From: UMGS1649 sp045659265
GTDB taxonomy: Bacteria > Bacillota > Clostridia > TANB77 > CAG-465
Length of the DNA: 7,216 bases
NCBI GenBank assembly: GCA_045659265.1
Contig: JAZOWO010000108.1
Location: forward strand, 1 to 7,216
Direction: 5' to 3'
Part shown: in pieces, positions 1 to 6,735 of the stretch
Layout of the letters: each line of letters opens with the position of its first letter
Numbering within the stretch: the first letter of the stretch is position 1
Program-made: the position numbers and the translations under genes
The notes under the pieces: generated by a model
Database searches by the model: none
The model's input: the letters and a program-made list of their open reading frames with translations, nothing else
What the model was told of the DNA's origin: nothing

Positions 1-1
1 A

Positions 2-472
2 ACTATGTGTGGTTTAGTTACAAGTATAAAGAAAATATATACAAAGAGTAACAGACAAATGGCATTTTCTGTTTTTGAAGATTTATTTGGAGATATAGAA
101 GCAGTATTCTTCCCAAATGTATACGAAAAATATGCAAATACAATACATTCAGAAAAAGTGGTTGAAGTTAAAGGAAAGATAAGCTTAAAAGAAAATGAAA
201 AGCCAAAAATCCTAGTAGATAGCATAAAAGAATTATCTAAAGAAGAAAAGTTGTATATTAAAATAACTGCACCACAAACAGAATATGAAAAAGAAAAAGC
301 TAAACTGTTCGAAATACTAAAAGAACATACTGGAGATATACCTGTATATACATATTTTGAACAGACTAAAGAAGTAAAAGCTTTAGCAAGACAGTGGTGG
401 ATAACACCAACTAATGAACTTATTACTAAACTTACAAATACATTTGGATTTGGTAATGTAAAAATGGTGTAA
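2..472 (+). CDS. dnaE: DNA polymerase III subunit alpha (DnaE), C-terminal fragment
   Basis: This is the last ~157 residues of the replicative polymerase alpha subunit; the open frame runs off the window's left edge, so the ATG at 5 is an internal Met, not a start. The visible part begins with the OB-fold domain (GLVTSIKK, then MAFSVFEDLFGDIEAVFFPNV, then VVEVKGKISLKENEKPKILV), the single-strand nucleic acid-binding fold near the C terminus of DnaE. A small terminal alpha/beta domain follows (from about KLYIKI through GDIPVYTYFE to FGFGNVKMV). The pattern of an EDL-G-IEA-FP-VYEKY core followed by KGKIS matches DnaE1-type enzymes, not PolC. The polymerase active site and PHP domain lie outside the window. 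No convincing terminator follows the stop at 470-472. A stand-alone OB-fold protein is a remote alternative. Confidence 0.88.
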   Translation, partial: TMCGLVTSIKKIYTKSNRQMAFSVFEDLFGDIEAVFFPNVYEKYANTIHSEKVVEVKGKISLKENEKPKILVDSIKELSKEEKLYIKITAPQTEYEKEKAKLFEILKEHTGDIPVYTYFEQTKEVKALARQWWITPTNELITKLTNTFGFGNVKMV

Positions 473-499
473 AAAGGAATTAAATATGGCAAATTTGTA

Positions 500-529
500 T
501 TGCTAATTAAAAAATATTTATGATAGAAT
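500..529 (+). promoter_or_regulatory. possible sigma-A promoter for the 577-981 gene
   Basis: A TTGCTA -35 candidate (500-505) and a TAGAAT -10 candidate (524-529) are separated by 18 bp in the 104-bp gap after dnaE. The -10 box matches the consensus at five of six positions; the -35 box is weaker. The background is very AT-rich, so chance matches are likely. The change of composition at the next gene supports separate transcription. Confidence 0.4.
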
Positions 530-576
530 AAGCAAAAGTAGAACACGACCTAAAATAATTATTTGGAGGTAAATGT

Positions 577-981
577 ATGAGTAATATTCGTGATACAAAC
601 ATTCGGGTGTATTACCTGGAAAGAGAAATCAGAGAAGCATTAAGTAAGTTAAGGTCCAGACCACTTACTGAAAGAAGTGAACGGCAAATGGTAGATGGGG
701 CTAAGTTCCTTGAGATGATAAAGCATACTCCGTATAGCAGATGTAAAACTGTTACAAGTCTTAAGGAGAGAATCGTTAAGGAACGGAATAAGCTTAAAGA
801 GGAACTTGTGAAAATCGATACAGGTTCCCAAGGTCACCAGCTTTCCATCTTTGAAATGATGGATGAACGCACGGAAGAAGAAAAGAAGAGACATGAAGCA
901 AGAGTAGCGAAGCTTAAGGATGAAATCCACTGGCTTCACAAGTGTTTGGGAATTTGTAAAAACACGGATTATTTCAAGTAA
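577..981 (+). CDS. hypothetical charged, helical protein (134 aa), atypical composition
   Basis: I do not recognise this protein. The ATG at 577 is supported by GGAGG at 565-569, seven bases upstream. The sequence is rich in Lys, Arg and Glu and looks almost wholly helical. A first helical block covers about residues 8-50 (LEREIREALSKL, then MVDGAKFLEMI), a second about 60-82 (SLKERIVKERNKLKEELVKI), and a last block runs from about 97 to 122, coiled-coil-like and ending DEIHWLHKCL. Between the last two blocks is a probable flexible linker, GSQGHQLSIFEMM; its QLSIF (residues 88-92) resembles the sliding-clamp-binding pentapeptide. There is no signal peptide or membrane segment, so it is probably cytosolic. 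G+C is about 39% by hand count against about 30% in sampled neighbours, and CGT/CGG/CGC arginine codons occur five times, which suggests transfer from elsewhere. It appears to be a single-gene unit with its own terminator. Confidence 0.7.
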   Translation: MSNIRDTNIRVYYLEREIREALSKLRSRPLTERSERQMVDGAKFLEMIKHTPYSRCKTVTSLKERIVKERNKLKEELVKIDTGSQGHQLSIFEMMDERTEEEKKRHEARVAKLKDEIHWLHKCLGICKNTDYFK

Positions 982-982
982 T

Positions 983-1012
983 AAAACGAGGAGCTAATTG
1001 CTCCTCGTTTTT
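983..1012 (+). terminator. intrinsic terminator of the 577-981 gene
   Basis: A perfect 12-bp stem (983-994 with 1000-1011), GC-rich in its upper part (CGAGGAGC/GCTCCTCG), closes a 5-nt TAATT loop. The T run at 1008-1012 forms both the base of the stem and the U-tract. The run of A at 983-986 means it might also work weakly on the other strand. It starts one base after the stop codon. Its core reappears in inverted orientation in the terminator at 1824-1847. Confidence 0.88.
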
Positions 1013-1048
1013 GCTGGATAGGAAATGTAACAAAAAACATATTGTATC

Positions 1049-1077
1049 TTGAAAAATAAATTTGTATGTTATATCAT
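1049..1077 (+). promoter_or_regulatory. sigma-A-type promoter of the pilin-like gene
   Basis: TTGAAA (1049-1054) and TATCAT (1072-1077) are separated by 17 bp, each matching the consensus at five of six positions. A start near 1084 would leave a leader of about 18 bases before the ATG at 1102. A weaker overlapping pair with the same spacing is TTGTAT (1042-1047) and TATGTT (1065-1070). Confidence 0.6.
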
Positions 1078-1086
1078 AGAAAATAT

Positions 1087-1093
1087 AAGGAGG
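1087..1093 (+). promoter_or_regulatory. ribosome-binding site that fixes the start at 1102
   Basis: AAGGAGG lies eight bases upstream of the ATG at 1102. The in-frame ATG at 1066 has no such site and sits upstream of, or inside, the predicted -10 box, so a transcript from that promoter could not include it. The 1102 start also puts the pilin leader at the very N terminus. Confidence 0.85.
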
Positions 1094-1101
1094 AGAAACA
1101 A

Positions 1102-1791
1102 ATGAAAAAAGGTATATCTTTAATAGTTTTAGTCATTACAATAATAGTAATGATAATATTAGCAGCAAGTGTAGTAATAACACTAAGTAATACTGGTGTA
1201 ATAGACAGAGCCGGAAAAGCGGTAGATTTAACAAATGAAGCTGCGGTACAAGATCTAGCTGCATTAACATGGGCAGATGCTTACATGGATAATTTAAGAG
1301 GCCAAGAACTAATAGACAAAGTAACAGAAGAATTAGAAGAACAAGGAGTGACAGCAAACGATTGGAATGTAACTGTAACAGACACAGGAGTAACTGTTCT
1401 ATCAAAAAATAGTGGAACAACTGAAGAAGACGAAGGCGGATTCAATGTTACTTATTATCATGAAAACGGAGGGTATTTCACATATGAACCATCATATCCA
1501 ACTATAACAGTAAAATATACAAACGGTACTACTGAAACATATACATTCACTTCTATGCAAAACGGAGTATTTCCTTCAGATTGGAAGGAACAAACTGGAT
1601 TTGAACCTGGAGCACATATGATAGGAAATGGATACACATTTAAAAATGTGGCAGAAGTAAGTATAACAGCAATGCTTGGTGGCGAATCTGGTACGGTATA
1701 TTTGATGGTAAATGGAAATAATATAGGAGCTACATATAATGCTGTACTTACAGAAGATATCACATTCTATACAGCGGGCGGCAATTTCTAA
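1102..1791 (+). CDS. type IV pilin-like (prepilin-leader) surface protein, 229 aa
   Basis: The N terminus is a short basic leader MKKG followed by the hydrophobic helix ISLIVLVITIIVMIILAASVV (about residues 5-25), the layout of a class III signal cut by prepilin peptidase after Gly4. Next comes a helical segment to about residue 85 (VIDRAGKAVDLTNE, LAALTWADAYMDN) of the kind found in pseudopilins, then an acidic linker (SGTTEEDEGG). A beta-rich C-terminal domain from about residue 112 is rich in Tyr, Thr, Gly and Asn and has no cysteine. The usual Glu at mature position 5 is Val (residue 9). Expected location is the outer membrane face or a pilus-like fibre, with the C-terminal domain exposed. 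No pilus assembly ATPase, platform protein or prepilin peptidase is in the window, so a role in adhesion or secretion is only inferred. It looks monocistronic. Confidence 0.82.
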   Translation: MKKGISLIVLVITIIVMIILAASVVITLSNTGVIDRAGKAVDLTNEAAVQDLAALTWADAYMDNLRGQELIDKVTEELEEQGVTANDWNVTVTDTGVTVLSKNSGTTEEDEGGFNVTYYHENGGYFTYEPSYPTITVKYTNGTTETYTFTSMQNGVFPSDWKEQTGFEPGAHMIGNGYTFKNVAEVSITAMLGGESGTVYLMVNGNNIGATYNAVLTEDITFYTAGGNF

Positions 1792-1823
1792 CAAGATTTT
1801 TATAATTATTATTTGGATTATAC

Positions 1824-1851
1824 GAGGAGCAATTAGCTCCTCTTTTTCTTT
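1824..1851 (+). terminator. intrinsic terminator of the pilin-like gene
   Basis: A 7-bp stem GAGGAGC/GCTCCTC (1824-1830 with 1836-1842) with loop AATTA is followed by TTTTTCTTTT from 1843. It lies 32 bp after the stop codon and before the next promoter, so it should separate the pilin-like gene from the lipid kinase operon. Confidence 0.88.
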
Positions 1852-1881
1852 TATTCTTTTTAATTAACATTAAGAATATAC

Positions 1882-1910
1882 TTGTAAATAGTAGGCTTTT
1901 GTAATATAAT
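1882..1910 (+). promoter_or_regulatory. sigma-A promoter of the lipid kinase-leuS-GGDEF operon
   Basis: TTGTAA (1882-1887) and a perfect TATAAT (1905-1910) are separated by the optimal 17 bp. Transcription starting near 1917 leaves a leader of only about 20 bases before the ATG at 1937. That is too short for a riboswitch or T-box. Confidence 0.78.
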
Positions 1911-1936
1911 AGAAGCGTTAAATTGGAGATTTAATT

Positions 1937-2818
1937 ATGAGAAAAATAAGACTAATATATAATAAATCTGCGGGACAAAATAAGGGTGGAGAAATAATAA
2001 GCGAAGTAATTGGAAGACTAAGCGAAAATGGATTTGAAGTAACAGCGTTTAGAGCTTCAAGAGAAAACTCTTGTGAAGATTTTATAGCTAATACTCCAGA
2101 AGATACATATGGAATAGTTGTAGCTGGTGGAGATGGAACTATAAACAAAGCAGTAAACTTTATGAAAAAACATAATATAAATGTTCCTTTAGGAATTATT
2201 CCTGCTGGCACATCAAATGATTTCGCCCTCCATCTTGGAGTGTACGGTGATATAGATAAAGCGGTAGATAGAATAATAGAAGGAAATGTTGAAGGCGTAG
2301 ATATAGGTAAAGTAAATGATAGATACTTTGTAAATATTTTAGCAGCTGGAATGTTTTCGGGAACATCTCATAAGACAGATAAACGACTCAAAGAGATGCT
2401 CGGTCATGCTTCGTATTTTATAACTGCAGCAAGAGAGCCTTTTGAACAAAAACCGTTTAAGATTAGAATAGAAACTGAAGATGGTATTGTTGAAGAAACA
2501 GTAGTTGTTGTTATGATATTTAACGGAAGTAGTGTAGGAAGAATAGACCTATTCTCAGACAATTCAAGTATACAAGATGGACTATTAGATATAGTAATGT
2601 TAAGAGCTGGTAAGATGGCGGAAACATTAAAGATATTAAGTGAGTTTGAAGATGGTAAGTTTGTAAATAATGATAATGTTGCTTACATAAAAGAAAAGAA
2701 ATTCAAAATCTCATTAGTAGAAGGTAAATGTACTACTACAGATGCAGATGGAGATGAAGGACCAATGCTACCATTTGATGTTGAATGTGTGGAAAAAGGT
2801 ATAGATATGTTTATGTAA
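1937..2818 (+). CDS. diacylglycerol/lipid kinase, YegS/BmrU (DagK) family
   Basis: This is a soluble lipid kinase of 293 residues, the usual size for the family. The N-terminal catalytic domain has the nucleotide-binding GGDGT loop at residues 64-68 (IVVAGGDGTINKAVN) and the second conserved segment GIIPAGTSNDFA (86-97). The C-terminal beta-sandwich domain ends with TDADGDEGPMLPFDVE, matching the family's usual D-G-E-x-G region. Such enzymes phosphorylate diacylglycerol, or related lipids, with ATP at the inner membrane face. In Gram-positives the DgkB type returns diacylglycerol from lipoteichoic acid synthesis to phosphatidic acid. Exact substrate cannot be read from sequence. GGAGA at 1925-1929 supports the ATG. 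It is the first gene of the operon, with 35 bp to leuS. The promoter directly upstream gives it a very short leader. Confidence 0.93.
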   Translation: MRKIRLIYNKSAGQNKGGEIISEVIGRLSENGFEVTAFRASRENSCEDFIANTPEDTYGIVVAGGDGTINKAVNFMKKHNINVPLGIIPAGTSNDFALHLGVYGDIDKAVDRIIEGNVEGVDIGKVNDRYFVNILAAGMFSGTSHKTDKRLKEMLGHASYFITAAREPFEQKPFKIRIETEDGIVEETVVVVMIFNGSSVGRIDLFSDNSSIQDGLLDIVMLRAGKMAETLKILSEFEDGKFVNNDNVAYIKEKKFKISLVEGKCTTTDADGDEGPMLPFDVECVEKGIDMFM

Positions 2819-2853
2819 AAAACAGAAAAGTTAATAGAAAGAAGGAAAATTAA

Positions 2854-5259
2854 ATGTACGATAAAAATATAGATAAAAAATGGCAAGATAAATGGTATTC
2901 AAGTGATTGCTTTAGCGCAAAAGATAACAGCGATAAAAAGAAATTCTATGGACTTGTAGAATTCCCATACCCATCAGGTATAGGTCTACACATAGGACAT
3001 GTTAAAGCATATATTGGACTTGAAGTTGTAGCTAGAAAGAAAAGATTAGAAGGATACAATGTGTTATTCCCAATAGGCTGGGACGCATTTGGTCTTCCAA
3101 CAGAAAACTATGCTATAAAAACAGGAATACACCCAAGAGTTGTTACAGATAACAACATTAAGAGATTTACAGAACAATTAAAAACAGTTGGTTTCTCTTT
3201 TGATTTTAACAGACAAATAGATACAACAGATGAAAACTATTACAAATGGACTCAATGGATATTCTTAAAATTATTTGAAAAAGGATTAGCATACAAGGAT
3301 ATAACAGAAGTTAACTACTGTCCAAACTGTAAAGTAGTACTTTCTAACGAAGAATCACAAGGTGGAAAATGTGATAGATGTGATGGAGAAGTAATCCAAA
3401 AAGAAAAAGAAGTATGGATGTTAAAAATAACAGACTATGCAGAAAAATTACTTGAAGGATTAGATGAAGTAGACTTCCCTGAAAGAGTTAGAGTACAACA
3501 AGAAAACTGGATTGGTAAATCTACAGGTGCAGAAGTAGACTTTAAGTTAAAAGATTTAGACGATAAATTAACTGTATATACAACAAGACCAGATACAATG
3601 TTTGGTGTAACATTTATGGTTATAGCACCAGAACATCCAATGATTAAAAAATATGCAGATAGAATAGAAAATCTTCAAGAAATAGAAGCTTATGCAGTAA
3701 ATGCTAAGAAGAAAACAGAGTTTGAAAGAGTACAACTTGCAAAGGATAAAACAGGTGTAGAAATTAAAGGTATAACTGTAATAAACCCTGCAAATGGTAA
3801 AGAAGTTCCAGTATGGGTATCAGACTATGTAATGATGGGATATGGTACAGGAGCAATAATGGCAGTACCTGCTCATGACACAAGAGACTATGAATTTGCT
3901 AAGAAATTTGGAATAGATATAATCCAAGTAATTGAAGGTGGAGATATTTCTAAAGAAGCTTACACAGATATAGCAAATGGAACAATGATGAACTCAGAAT
4001 TCTTAAATGGTAAATCTGTAAAAGAAGCAATATCTTCAATGATTGAGTATGTAGAATCTAAAGGATTTGGACATGCTAAAACAAATTACTTTATGAAAGA
4101 TTGGGCTTTTGCAAGACAAAGATATTGGGGAGAACCAGTACCTATTGTTAAATGTGAAAAGTGTGGATTAGTTCCAGTAAAAGAATGCGATTTACCTTTA
4201 ACATTACCAAAACTTGAAAACTTCAAACCAGGTCAAGATGGAGAATCTCCACTTGTAGAAGCAACTGAATGGGTTAATACAACTTGTCCATGTTGTGGTG
4301 GACCTGCAAAACGTGAAACAGATACAATGCCACAATGGGCAGGATCAAGCTGGTACTTCTTAAGATATATTGATCCTAAGAATGATTTATCTTTAGCAAG
4401 TATGGAAAACTTAAAATACTGGTTACCAGTAGACTGGTACAATGGTGGTATGGAACACGTAACACGACACTTAATTTATTCAAGATTCTGGCATAGATTC
4501 TTATATGATATTGGTGTAGTTCCAACTAAAGAACCATATGCTAAGAGAACAACTCAAGGATTAATATTAGGTTCTGACGGTGAAAAGATGTCTAAATCTA
4601 GAGGAAATGTAATTAATCCAGATGATATAGTAAACGAATATGGTGCAGATACACTTAGAACATATATGTTATTCATAGGTGAATATGATGCAGCTGCTCC
4701 ATGGAACGATAACGGCGTTAAAGGTGCTAAGAAATTCTTAGATAGAGTTATGAGATTAGATACATTATTAGTAGATAAGTATGATTCAGTAGACGCAGAC
4801 TTTGAAAGAGAATTAAACAAAACAATTAAGAAAGTTACAGAAGACTATGAAGCTATGAAGTACAATACAGCAATAGCTCAAATGATGACATTTATAAATG
4901 TGGTATACAAGAAAGGTGTAATTTCTAAAGAGGATCTTAAGAAATTCTTAATAATATTAAATCCAACTGCACCACATGTAACTGAAGAATTATGGAATAG
5001 ATGCATAGATTCTACATCTATGATAGTAGATGCATCTTGGCCAACATATGACGAATCTAAGATTAAAACTAATACAGTAGAAATCGCAGTTCAAGTATGT
5101 GGTAAAGTTAAATTCATATTAGCTCACGAAGTAGGAATAAGCGCAGAAGATTTAACTAAACAAGTTCTTGCTGATGAAAGATTAAAACCATTCATAGATG
5201 GCAAAGAAATTAAAAAGACTATAATTGTTCCAGGAAGGATTGCAAATATAGTTGTCTAA
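2854..5259 (+). CDS. leuS: leucyl-tRNA synthetase
   Basis: The enzyme charges tRNA-Leu with leucine using ATP in the cytosol. At 801 residues it is a complete bacterial class I LeuRS. Visible elements in order: the HIGH motif in GIGLHIGHVKAY (46-49); a zinc knuckle with C156/C159 and C173/C176; the editing (CP1) domain with TTRPDTMFG (243-251) and YGTGAIMAVPAHDTRD (330-345), whose Asp342 sits at the conserved Asp that positions mischarged amino acids; ARQRYWGEPVP; a second CxxC pair set (C434/C437 and C478/C481); KMSKS at 578-582; a helical anticodon-binding domain; and the C-terminal domain beginning EIAVQVCGKVK. All motifs are intact, so charging and editing should both work. AAGGA at 2842-2846 supports the start. 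The 35-bp gap upstream excludes a T-box. The frame ends in three consecutive stops (TAA TGA TAG, 5257-5265). Confidence 0.98.
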   Translation: MYDKNIDKKWQDKWYSSDCFSAKDNSDKKKFYGLVEFPYPSGIGLHIGHVKAYIGLEVVARKKRLEGYNVLFPIGWDAFGLPTENYAIKTGIHPRVVTDNNIKRFTEQLKTVGFSFDFNRQIDTTDENYYKWTQWIFLKLFEKGLAYKDITEVNYCPNCKVVLSNEESQGGKCDRCDGEVIQKEKEVWMLKITDYAEKLLEGLDEVDFPERVRVQQENWIGKSTGAEVDFKLKDLDDKLTVYTTRPDTMFGVTFMVIAPEHPMIKKYADRIENLQEIEAYAVNAKKKTEFERVQLAKDKTGVEIKGITVINPANGKEVPVWVSDYVMMGYGTGAIMAVPAHDTRDYEFAKKFGIDIIQVIEGGDISKEAYTDIANGTMMNSEFLNGKSVKEAISSMIEYVESKGFGHAKTNYFMKDWAFARQRYWGEPVPIVKCEKCGLVPVKECDLPLTLPKLENFKPGQDGESPLVEATEWVNTTCPCCGGPAKRETDTMPQWAGSSWYFLRYIDPKNDLSLASMENLKYWLPVDWYNGGMEHVTRHLIYSRFWHRFLYDIGVVPTKEPYAKRTTQGLILGSDGEKMSKSRGNVINPDDIVNEYGADTLRTYMLFIGEYDAAAPWNDNGVKGAKKFLDRVMRLDTLLVDKYDSVDADFERELNKTIKKVTEDYEAMKYNTAIAQMMTFINVVYKKGVISKEDLKKFLIILNPTAPHVTEELWNRCIDSTSMIVDASWPTYDESKIKTNTVEIAVQVCGKVKFILAHEVGISAEDLTKQVLADERLKPFIDGKEIKKTIIVPGRIANIVV

Positions 5260-5310
5260 TGATAGAATGAAAATATAAAAATAAACAGAAGATGAAAGAG
5301 AGGAAGTTAA

Positions 5311-6729
5311 ATGGGGTTAGAAACATTAACCGTTATTCTACTGTCTTTAAGTGGTGCCGCTATCTTTTTATTAGGAATAGCTGCACATAGATTTAGTGTA
5401 AAAGGCAAGATGAAAGAGCATGATGATGTTAAACAAGCAGCATACATTGATGCTCTTACAGGCCTTGAAAACAGACATAAGTTTAATAAAGTAATATCTG
5501 AAATGGTAAAACATGAAGATAAAAAATTTGCATTATGTTTTTTAGATTTAGATGATTTCAAACATATAAACGATAATATGGGACATGATGCTGGGGATGA
5601 ACTTTTAATTGAACTTGGTAAGAGACTTGTAGAAAGTCTTGGAGAACATGGTAGAGTGTTTAGACTTGGAGGAGATGAATACGCTTTAATAATAACTAAA
5701 GCAGATTCAAAACTAGAAGTAGAAACAGTTGTAAAAAGAGTTAAAAGAAATGTTACAATGCCAATCAATATAAGAGATACTAAAGTAAATCTTGAGTATA
5801 GCTTAGGTGTAGCAATGTTCCCAGACGACTCAAAAGATAGTGTACAATTAGTAAACTTTGCAGATTCTGCAATGTATTATATTAAAAAGAGTGGTAAGAG
5901 CGATTACTATTTCCATAACCCTGCACTTAGGGCTCAAACAGAGAATAAGAAAAGGATGGAAAAAGAACTTAAGGATGCTTACCAAAATAAAGAGTTTGGT
6001 GTAGATTTCCAACCAAGAATAAATCTTAAAAATCCAAGAGAAATTTGGCTTGAAACATTCTTGTTCTGGAATCATCCAACAGTAGGAAAGCTAAAAGCAG
6101 AATATTTCTTAAAGTTTGCAGATTCAATTGGGCTTATCATTGGAATAGATGAAATAATGATAGAACAATCACTTAAAAAATTAAAAGAAATACGTGCAGC
6201 AGGACTTACTAATGTAAATATGGCGATAAACATATCTTTAAGACATTTCCAAAGAAATGACTTTATAGAAAGATTATGTGCAATGTTTGAAAACTATAAG
6301 GATGAAGCAAAATGTATAATGCTTCAACTTACAAGTAATATAAAAATAGAAAAGATAGAAAACTATAAAGTAATGTTTGAGAAATTAAGAAAGTACGGAG
6401 TAAGAATTTCTGTATCTAACTTAGAAATAAAACATGAAGTATTAGATATGTTCCATAGATTAAATGTAGATGAAGTAAAAGTAAGCGCAAGCTTCTTAGA
6501 TTCAAATAGCATATTCAAAGAGAGCGTATTAAAAGATATAGTTACACTTTCTAAAGATCTTGGTTACCAAGTAGTAATTACAAGAATAGAAGATGAAAAT
6601 ACGCTTCAAAAAGTACTTAAATTAAAGGTGGATATGGTACAAGGAAATTACCTTGCAAGCGTTATAGAAAGCGATAAATTACTACCTTTCTTAAAGGAAG
6701 AAGTAATGAAAGTGTTAAGTAAAAAATAG
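5311..6729 (+). CDS. membrane-anchored GGDEF (diguanylate cyclase) protein with degenerate EAL domain
   Basis: Residues 5-27 form one membrane helix (TVILLSLSGAAIFLLGIAAHRF) followed by a basic stretch, so the rest is cytoplasmic. A GGDEF domain starts at DALTGLENR (47-55), continues with the metal/substrate segment LDLDDFKHINDN...GHDAGD (78-96), and carries the signature as GGDEY (120-124). These residues look sufficient for making cyclic di-GMP from two GTP. The RxxD inhibitory site expected five residues before the signature is absent (GEHG). An EAL-fold domain spans about 215-465, but EAL is ETF (248-250), the ELTE-type segment is LQLTSN (338-343), the DDFGTG Asp pair is Ser369-Asn370, and Lys-x-Asp is KVS (390-392). 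Phosphodiesterase activity is therefore unlikely; it may bind nucleotide or a partner. AGGAAG at 5301-5306 supports the start. It is the last gene of the leuS operon, with no sensory domain apart from the membrane helix. Confidence 0.9.
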   Translation: MGLETLTVILLSLSGAAIFLLGIAAHRFSVKGKMKEHDDVKQAAYIDALTGLENRHKFNKVISEMVKHEDKKFALCFLDLDDFKHINDNMGHDAGDELLIELGKRLVESLGEHGRVFRLGGDEYALIITKADSKLEVETVVKRVKRNVTMPINIRDTKVNLEYSLGVAMFPDDSKDSVQLVNFADSAMYYIKKSGKSDYYFHNPALRAQTENKKRMEKELKDAYQNKEFGVDFQPRINLKNPREIWLETFLFWNHPTVGKLKAEYFLKFADSIGLIIGIDEIMIEQSLKKLKEIRAAGLTNVNMAINISLRHFQRNDFIERLCAMFENYKDEAKCIMLQLTSNIKIEKIENYKVMFEKLRKYGVRISVSNLEIKHEVLDMFHRLNVDEVKVSASFLDSNSIFKESVLKDIVTLSKDLGYQVVITRIEDENTLQKVLKLKVDMVQGNYLASVIESDKLLPFLKEEVMKVLSKK

Positions 6730-6735
6730 CTATCT

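Larger units (their letters stand above)
988..1842. repeat. pair of 21-bp inverted repeats (988-1008 and 1822-1842) flanking the pilin-like gene
   Basis: The 21 bases at 988-1008 equal the reverse complement of 1822-1842 without mismatch. Each copy is the stem-loop core of a terminator, so each is also nearly self-palindromic. In direct orientation only the outer stem matches, because the loop reads TAATT in one copy and AATTA in the other. The copies enclose the promoter and coding region of the pilin-like gene. Most likely they are two members of one terminator family; recombination between them is conceivable but not shown. Confidence 0.7.

Noticed and set aside
486..506. A six-codon frame (ATG to TAA) after dnaE preceded by AAGGA
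   Set aside because: It is too short to judge and could easily occur by chance in AT-rich sequence; no attenuator structure surrounds it.
552..563. Short palindrome AAATAATTATTT just before the ribosome-binding site of the 577 gene
   Set aside because: It consists only of A and T and is too weak to form a stable hairpin; there is no G-C stem and no T run.
1066..1101. Upstream in-frame ATG for the pilin-like gene
   Set aside because: It has no ribosome-binding site, overlaps the predicted promoter, and would bury the prepilin leader behind 12 unrelated residues.
1136..1420. A - strand frame that looks like a leucine-rich membrane protein
   Set aside because: It lies antisense to the pilin-like gene. 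The leucine richness comes from reverse-reading of GAA, CAA and TAA-like trinucleotides in the sense codons; the sense frame has the leader, ribosome-binding site, promoter and terminator.
2819..2853. Search for a T-box or other riboswitch upstream of leuS
   Set aside because: The gap is 35 bp with no hairpin, no T-box sequence and no terminator.
5307..5768. A - strand open frame of 153 codons opposite the GGDEF domain
   Set aside because: The sense frame carries all GGDEF motifs and a good ribosome-binding site; the antisense frame has neither and is low-complexity Ser/Leu-rich.
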